From: JALSHZ01 sp964439815
GTDB lineage: Bacteria; Pseudomonadota; Gammaproteobacteria; UWMA-0217
Reading direction: 5' to 3'
Assembly: GCA_964439815.1 (NCBI GenBank)
Contig: CAYTPO010000016.1
Coordinates: 1-9,599, forward strand
DNA length: 9,599 nucleotides
Position numbers and translations under genes: made by a program
In this document: positions 7,333 to 9,599 of the stretch, piece by piece
How the letters are laid out: each line of letters begins with the position of its first letter
Numbering within the stretch: position 1 is the stretch's first letter
Notes under the pieces: generated by a model
What the model saw: only the letters and a program-made list of their open reading frames with translations
The model's database searches: none
What the model was told of the DNA's origin: nothing

Positions 7333-9083
7333 ATCTGATGCGAACCCTATTACTATCCGTGATCCTGCTGCTGCAGCAACCCGGCTGGGCGGCGGTGACC
7401 GCATGGCTGGACAAGAAGTCGATTGCCGATGGCGACACGGTACGCCTGATGATCGAGGCCAGCGGCGATATCCCCGGCGATCCGGATACCCAGGCGCTAC
7501 TCAAGGATTTCGATATCAAGGGCATCGCCACCGGGCATCGTCAGACCCGGATCAATGGCCAGTTCAACAACCACACCACCTGGACCATCACGCTGCGCCC
7601 GCGGCAGAGCGGTGTGCTTACCGTGCCTCCCATTCTCATCAATGGTGAACCGACAAAGCCGATGAGCCTCAAGGTCAAACCCAACCCCAAGGCCAAGACT
7701 GCAGCCGGGGAGGTGTTCATCAAATCTGAGGTCAGTAACGAGCGGCCCTTTGTGCAGAGCATGGTGATCTACCGCGTGCAGATGATCTACAACATCCGCC
7801 TGGCCGAAGGCAGCCTTGCCACACCGTCGATCCGCAATGCGCTGGTGCGCAGGCTGGGTACGGACAAGCAGCACACTACCACGCTGAATGGCACACGCTA
7901 CAAGGTGATCGAGCGGCGCTATGCCATCTTTCCGCAGACCAGCGAACCGCTGGTGATCCCCGCTGCCGTTCTGGATGCCAAGATCCCGTCGAAGATTCAA
8001 TCAGGGCTGGCGGGTATCGACCGCTCCGGCAACAACCCATTCGTCAAGGGTGGCGGCGAGTTCGATGCCTTCATTACCGCCACGCGGCCCATTCGCGTGC
8101 GGGGAAAAAGCCATACATTGCAGGTCAGGCCACAACCCGGCAGCTATACCGGCAAACACTGGCTGCCCGCCAGGAACATCACGCTCAGCGAAACAGTGGA
8201 CAAGGAGGGTGCCGAACTGGAAGTCGGTGATCCGGTGACAAGAACCATCGTGCTGCGAGCCGACGGGCTGACTGCGGAGCAATTGCCCAACCTGGCTGCC
8301 AACAGCATCGGCGGCAGCGGTATCTATTTTGACAAGCCCGCACTGGAGACCCGTACCAGCGAGGCAAGCGTCATCGGCACGGTAACCCAGCGTATCGTCC
8401 ATGTACCGGGCAAGAGCGGGACACTGGAATTGCCGGCCATGGAAGTCCAGTGGTGGGATACCACGATAAACAGTATGAAAACCGCATCACTCCCCGCGCA
8501 TCGATATACCGTGAAGGCAAAAACAGCGGAGCCGGCTGTACCACCCACCACTGCACCAACTGACGATAAAAGCCCGACCCTGTTGCCCGAGCTGAAGAAG
8601 ATTCCACTGGTCTCCCGAGTAGCCGAAGTTCCCCGCAGCGCATCATGGTGGTCATGGGCTGCTGCACTGTTCGCAATACTCTGGCTGCTGACCACCCTGC
8701 TCTGGCTGCGCGAGCGCCGAAAACGACAACCCGACAAACCAGTCAGGATCGAAAAGGCCAGTAGTGAAAAGGCGGAGTTTGCCAGAAAGCGCTTCCTGCA
8801 AGCCTGCCGCGAAAACCTGCCACACCCGGCCCGCCAGTACCTGCTGCAGTGGGCGGGCAGGCATTGGCCCGATCATCCACCCGCCGGACTCGAAGCACTC
8901 GCCCAACGCATCGACAATCCAAAACTGACGCCCCTGTTACAACAGCTCGATATGGCCGTCTATTCCAGCCGGAAAATGAAATGGAAGGGCAGGCACCTCG
9001 CGGCCAGATTAAAACGCCTGCCCAGGCAGACAAAAACCGGATCCCGCCAGAGCGAAATTCCACCACTCTATCCACAGACCTGA
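7329..9083 (+). CDS. batD: BatD family protein (oxygen-tolerance / aerotolerance)
   Basis: This is the last gene of the operon. From the ATG at 7329 the protein is 584 residues. It begins with a signal peptide (MNLMRTLLLSVILLLQQ, then PGWA with likely cleavage after A21), followed by a long beta-rich periplasmic part (about 22-437) as in BatD proteins, one membrane helix (about 441-462) and a basic cytoplasmic tail starting LRERRKRQ. I chose this ATG because it overlaps the previous stop as ATGA, like the other coupled junctions, and puts the signal peptide at the N-terminus. A GTG at 7236 in the same frame would bury the signal peptide behind 31 residues that overlap the conserved BatB/C tail. 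No strong Shine-Dalgarno is seen, so coupling probably drives translation. BatD is thought to form a membrane complex with BatA and BatB; its activity is unknown. Confidence 0.93.
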   Translation: MNLMRTLLLSVILLLQQPGWAAVTAWLDKKSIADGDTVRLMIEASGDIPGDPDTQALLKDFDIKGIATGHRQTRINGQFNNHTTWTITLRPRQSGVLTVPPILINGEPTKPMSLKVKPNPKAKTAAGEVFIKSEVSNERPFVQSMVIYRVQMIYNIRLAEGSLATPSIRNALVRRLGTDKQHTTTLNGTRYKVIERRYAIFPQTSEPLVIPAAVLDAKIPSKIQSGLAGIDRSGNNPFVKGGGEFDAFITATRPIRVRGKSHTLQVRPQPGSYTGKHWLPARNITLSETVDKEGAELEVGDPVTRTIVLRADGLTAEQLPNLAANSIGGSGIYFDKPALETRTSEASVIGTVTQRIVHVPGKSGTLELPAMEVQWWDTTINSMKTASLPAHRYTVKAKTAEPAVPPTTAPTDDKSPTLLPELKKIPLVSRVAEVPRSASWWSWAAALFAILWLLTTLLWLRERRKRQPDKPVRIEKASSEKAEFARKRFLQACRENLPHPARQYLLQWAGRHWPDHPPAGLEALAQRIDNPKLTPLLQQLDMAVYSSRKMKWKGRHLAARLKRLPRQTKTGSRQSEIPPLYPQT

Positions 9084-9106
9084 AGGAGTGGGCGTTTACG
9101 CCAGAC

Positions 9107-9138
9107 AAAAAAAAGAGGCGCTTTGGAAAAAGCGCCTC
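9107..9138 (-). terminator. Intrinsic terminator for minus-strand (sox) transcription
   Basis: A perfect 10-bp stem, GAGGCGCTTT (9115-9124) with AAAGCGCCTC (9129-9138), closes a 4-base loop. On the minus strand it is followed at once by eight T residues (plus-strand A8 at 9107-9114), a textbook Rho-independent terminator. The plus strand has no T-run after the stem, so it should not end the bat transcript efficiently. It lies 235 bases after the soxZ stop and only about 24 bases from the batD stop. Confidence 0.85.
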
Positions 9139-9153
9139 AAGCCAAAGGAGAGG

Positions 9154-9187
9154 TTACCCCGATTCAGCTACAAGCCAAACCGGGTAA
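9154..9187. repeat. Imperfect inverted repeat between convergent genes
   Basis: TTACCC at 9154-9159 pairs with GGGTAA at 9182-9187, and the pairing extends inward with two mismatches. It has no T-run on either strand, so it is not terminator-like. It adds to the structure of the RNA made across this intergenic region. Confidence 0.3.
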
Positions 9188-9327
9188 AACGAGGAAGCCC
9201 GGCGAACTCACCGATACCCGCCATCCTTGTGAATATCATTCCCTGTTAATCGCCAACGCTGGTAGCCGCACCATCAAATCCCTGTAACGTGGAGCGAACG
9301 GCCACTCGATGTGAGCGGCAGTCGCCG

Positions 9328-9357
9328 GTTTCCGGGCAGCTCCCGGAAACACATTTT
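9328..9357 (+). terminator. Probable intrinsic terminator for the moxR-bat operon
   Basis: A perfect 9-bp stem, GTTTCCGGG (9328-9336) with CCCGGAAAC (9342-9350), closes a 5-base loop and is followed on the plus strand by ACATTTTTCA. The five T residues begin three bases after the stem, so efficiency may be modest. The minus strand has no T-run after it. It lies about 245 bases after the batD stop but just 16 bases from the soxZ stop codon, so it would protect soxZ from antisense read-through. Confidence 0.55.
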
Positions 9358-9361
9358 TCAA

Positions 9362-9376
9362 CGAACAGACTCCTAG
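9362..9376 (-). repeat. Tail motif copy 2, overlapping the soxZ stop codon
   Basis: On the minus strand this reads CTAGGAGTCTGTTCG, 14 of 15 identical to the copy at 127-141. Its second to fourth bases (TAG) are the stop codon of soxZ. If the motif is the end of a dispersed element, an insertion may have set the present 3' end of the gene. Confidence 0.35.
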
Positions 9377-9599
9377 CCGATCTTGGCTTCATTCGAATCG
9401 GAAGCCCCGGTGTTATCCGTCCAGGAAATCTTTACCATATCTCCCTTCTTGGCACCTTCGAACTTGAACGACAGGTAGGGATTCTTGGAAACACCACCAC
9501 TCCAGTAGGAGGTCAGGACGGTTTTTCCACCTGCCGCGGCATTCACTTCCTGAATGAATTTGGCAGGGATGAGCTTGCCGGTTTTCTTGTCCTTGCGCT
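9373..9599 (-). CDS. soxZ: Thiosulfate oxidation carrier complex protein SoxZ (partial, C-terminal part)
   Basis: The frame runs off the right edge of the window, leaving 74 C-terminal residues and a TAG stop of a protein usually about 100 residues long. It starts inside RKDKKTGKLIPAKFIQEV and continues with GGKTVLTSYWSGGVSKNPYL, then SFKFEGAKKGDMVKISWTDN. This matches SoxZ, in which the lysine-asparagine-proline stretch and the following FxFxGxxxGDxVxxxWxDN pattern are characteristic. SoxZ pairs with SoxY in the periplasm; SoxY carries the sulfur intermediates of thiosulfate oxidation on a C-terminal cysteine. The rest of the gene, and probably soxY, should lie beyond the window to the right. 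It converges on batD. It is too short for most ORF callers here, but the match is clear. Confidence 0.92.
   Translation of the reverse strand, partial: RKDKKTGKLIPAKFIQEVNAAAGGKTVLTSYWSGGVSKNPYLSFKFEGAKKGDMVKISWTDNTGASDSNEAKIG

Noticed and set aside
8849..9187. A plus-strand frame of 112 codons running from inside batD across the intergenic region
   Set aside because: It overlaps the conserved batD 3' end in another frame, passes through the terminator hairpin and has no recognisable domain.
9139..9327. A c-di-GMP-I riboswitch or other known structured RNA in the convergent intergenic region
   Set aside because: I compared the sequence by eye with the conserved core of c-di-GMP-I and found no match; there is also no gene downstream on either strand for a cis switch to control.

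Overview
The window looks like the chromosome of a GC-rich, sulfur-oxidising, motile proteobacterium, most likely a gammaproteobacterium. The clues are a partial soxZ at the right edge, a transmembrane chemoreceptor at the left edge, and between them a six-gene MoxR/Bat operon in the order and domain layout usual in proteobacteria (moxR, DUF58, DUF4381, batA, a batB/batC fusion, batD). The species cannot be named from the sequence alone.

Layout. Bases 1-167 are AT-rich and hold a nested imperfect palindrome (10-107) and a short tail motif, downstream of the chemoreceptor gene. A methyl-accepting chemotaxis protein gene lies on the minus strand (168-2012). A divergent intergenic region (2013-2229) carries an almost symmetric -10 box and a leader able to form alternative hairpins. 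Six plus-strand genes then run from 2230 to 9083; five of the six are joined by 1- or 4-base stop/start overlaps (TGATG, TGATG, TAATG, ATGA) and only moxR/DUF58 has a gap (18 bases). A 289-base convergent intergenic region (9084-9372) holds two intrinsic terminator-like hairpins facing opposite ways. The window ends inside soxZ on the minus strand.

How the genes fit together. MoxR is an AAA+ ATPase and DUF58 its usual cytosolic partner with a VWA-like fold. DUF4381 is a small one-helix membrane protein. BatA and BatB/C carry VWA domains (and TPRs in BatB/C), and BatD is a secreted-then-anchored protein. Positive-inside reasoning places the VWA and TPR domains and the BatD ectodomain in the periplasm, with MoxR, DUF58 and the DUF4381 and BatD tails in the cytoplasm. 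This suggests a membrane-spanning AAA+/VWA machine. Such systems are linked in the literature to MoxR-type maturation of exported enzymes and to envelope or oxidative stress tolerance; the substrate is unknown here.

I see no clearly new multi-gene system. The points most worth checking are the crossed convergent terminators, the palindromic element with its tail motif that recurs at the soxZ stop codon, and the degenerate metal site (MIDAS) in BatB/C beside an intact one in BatA.
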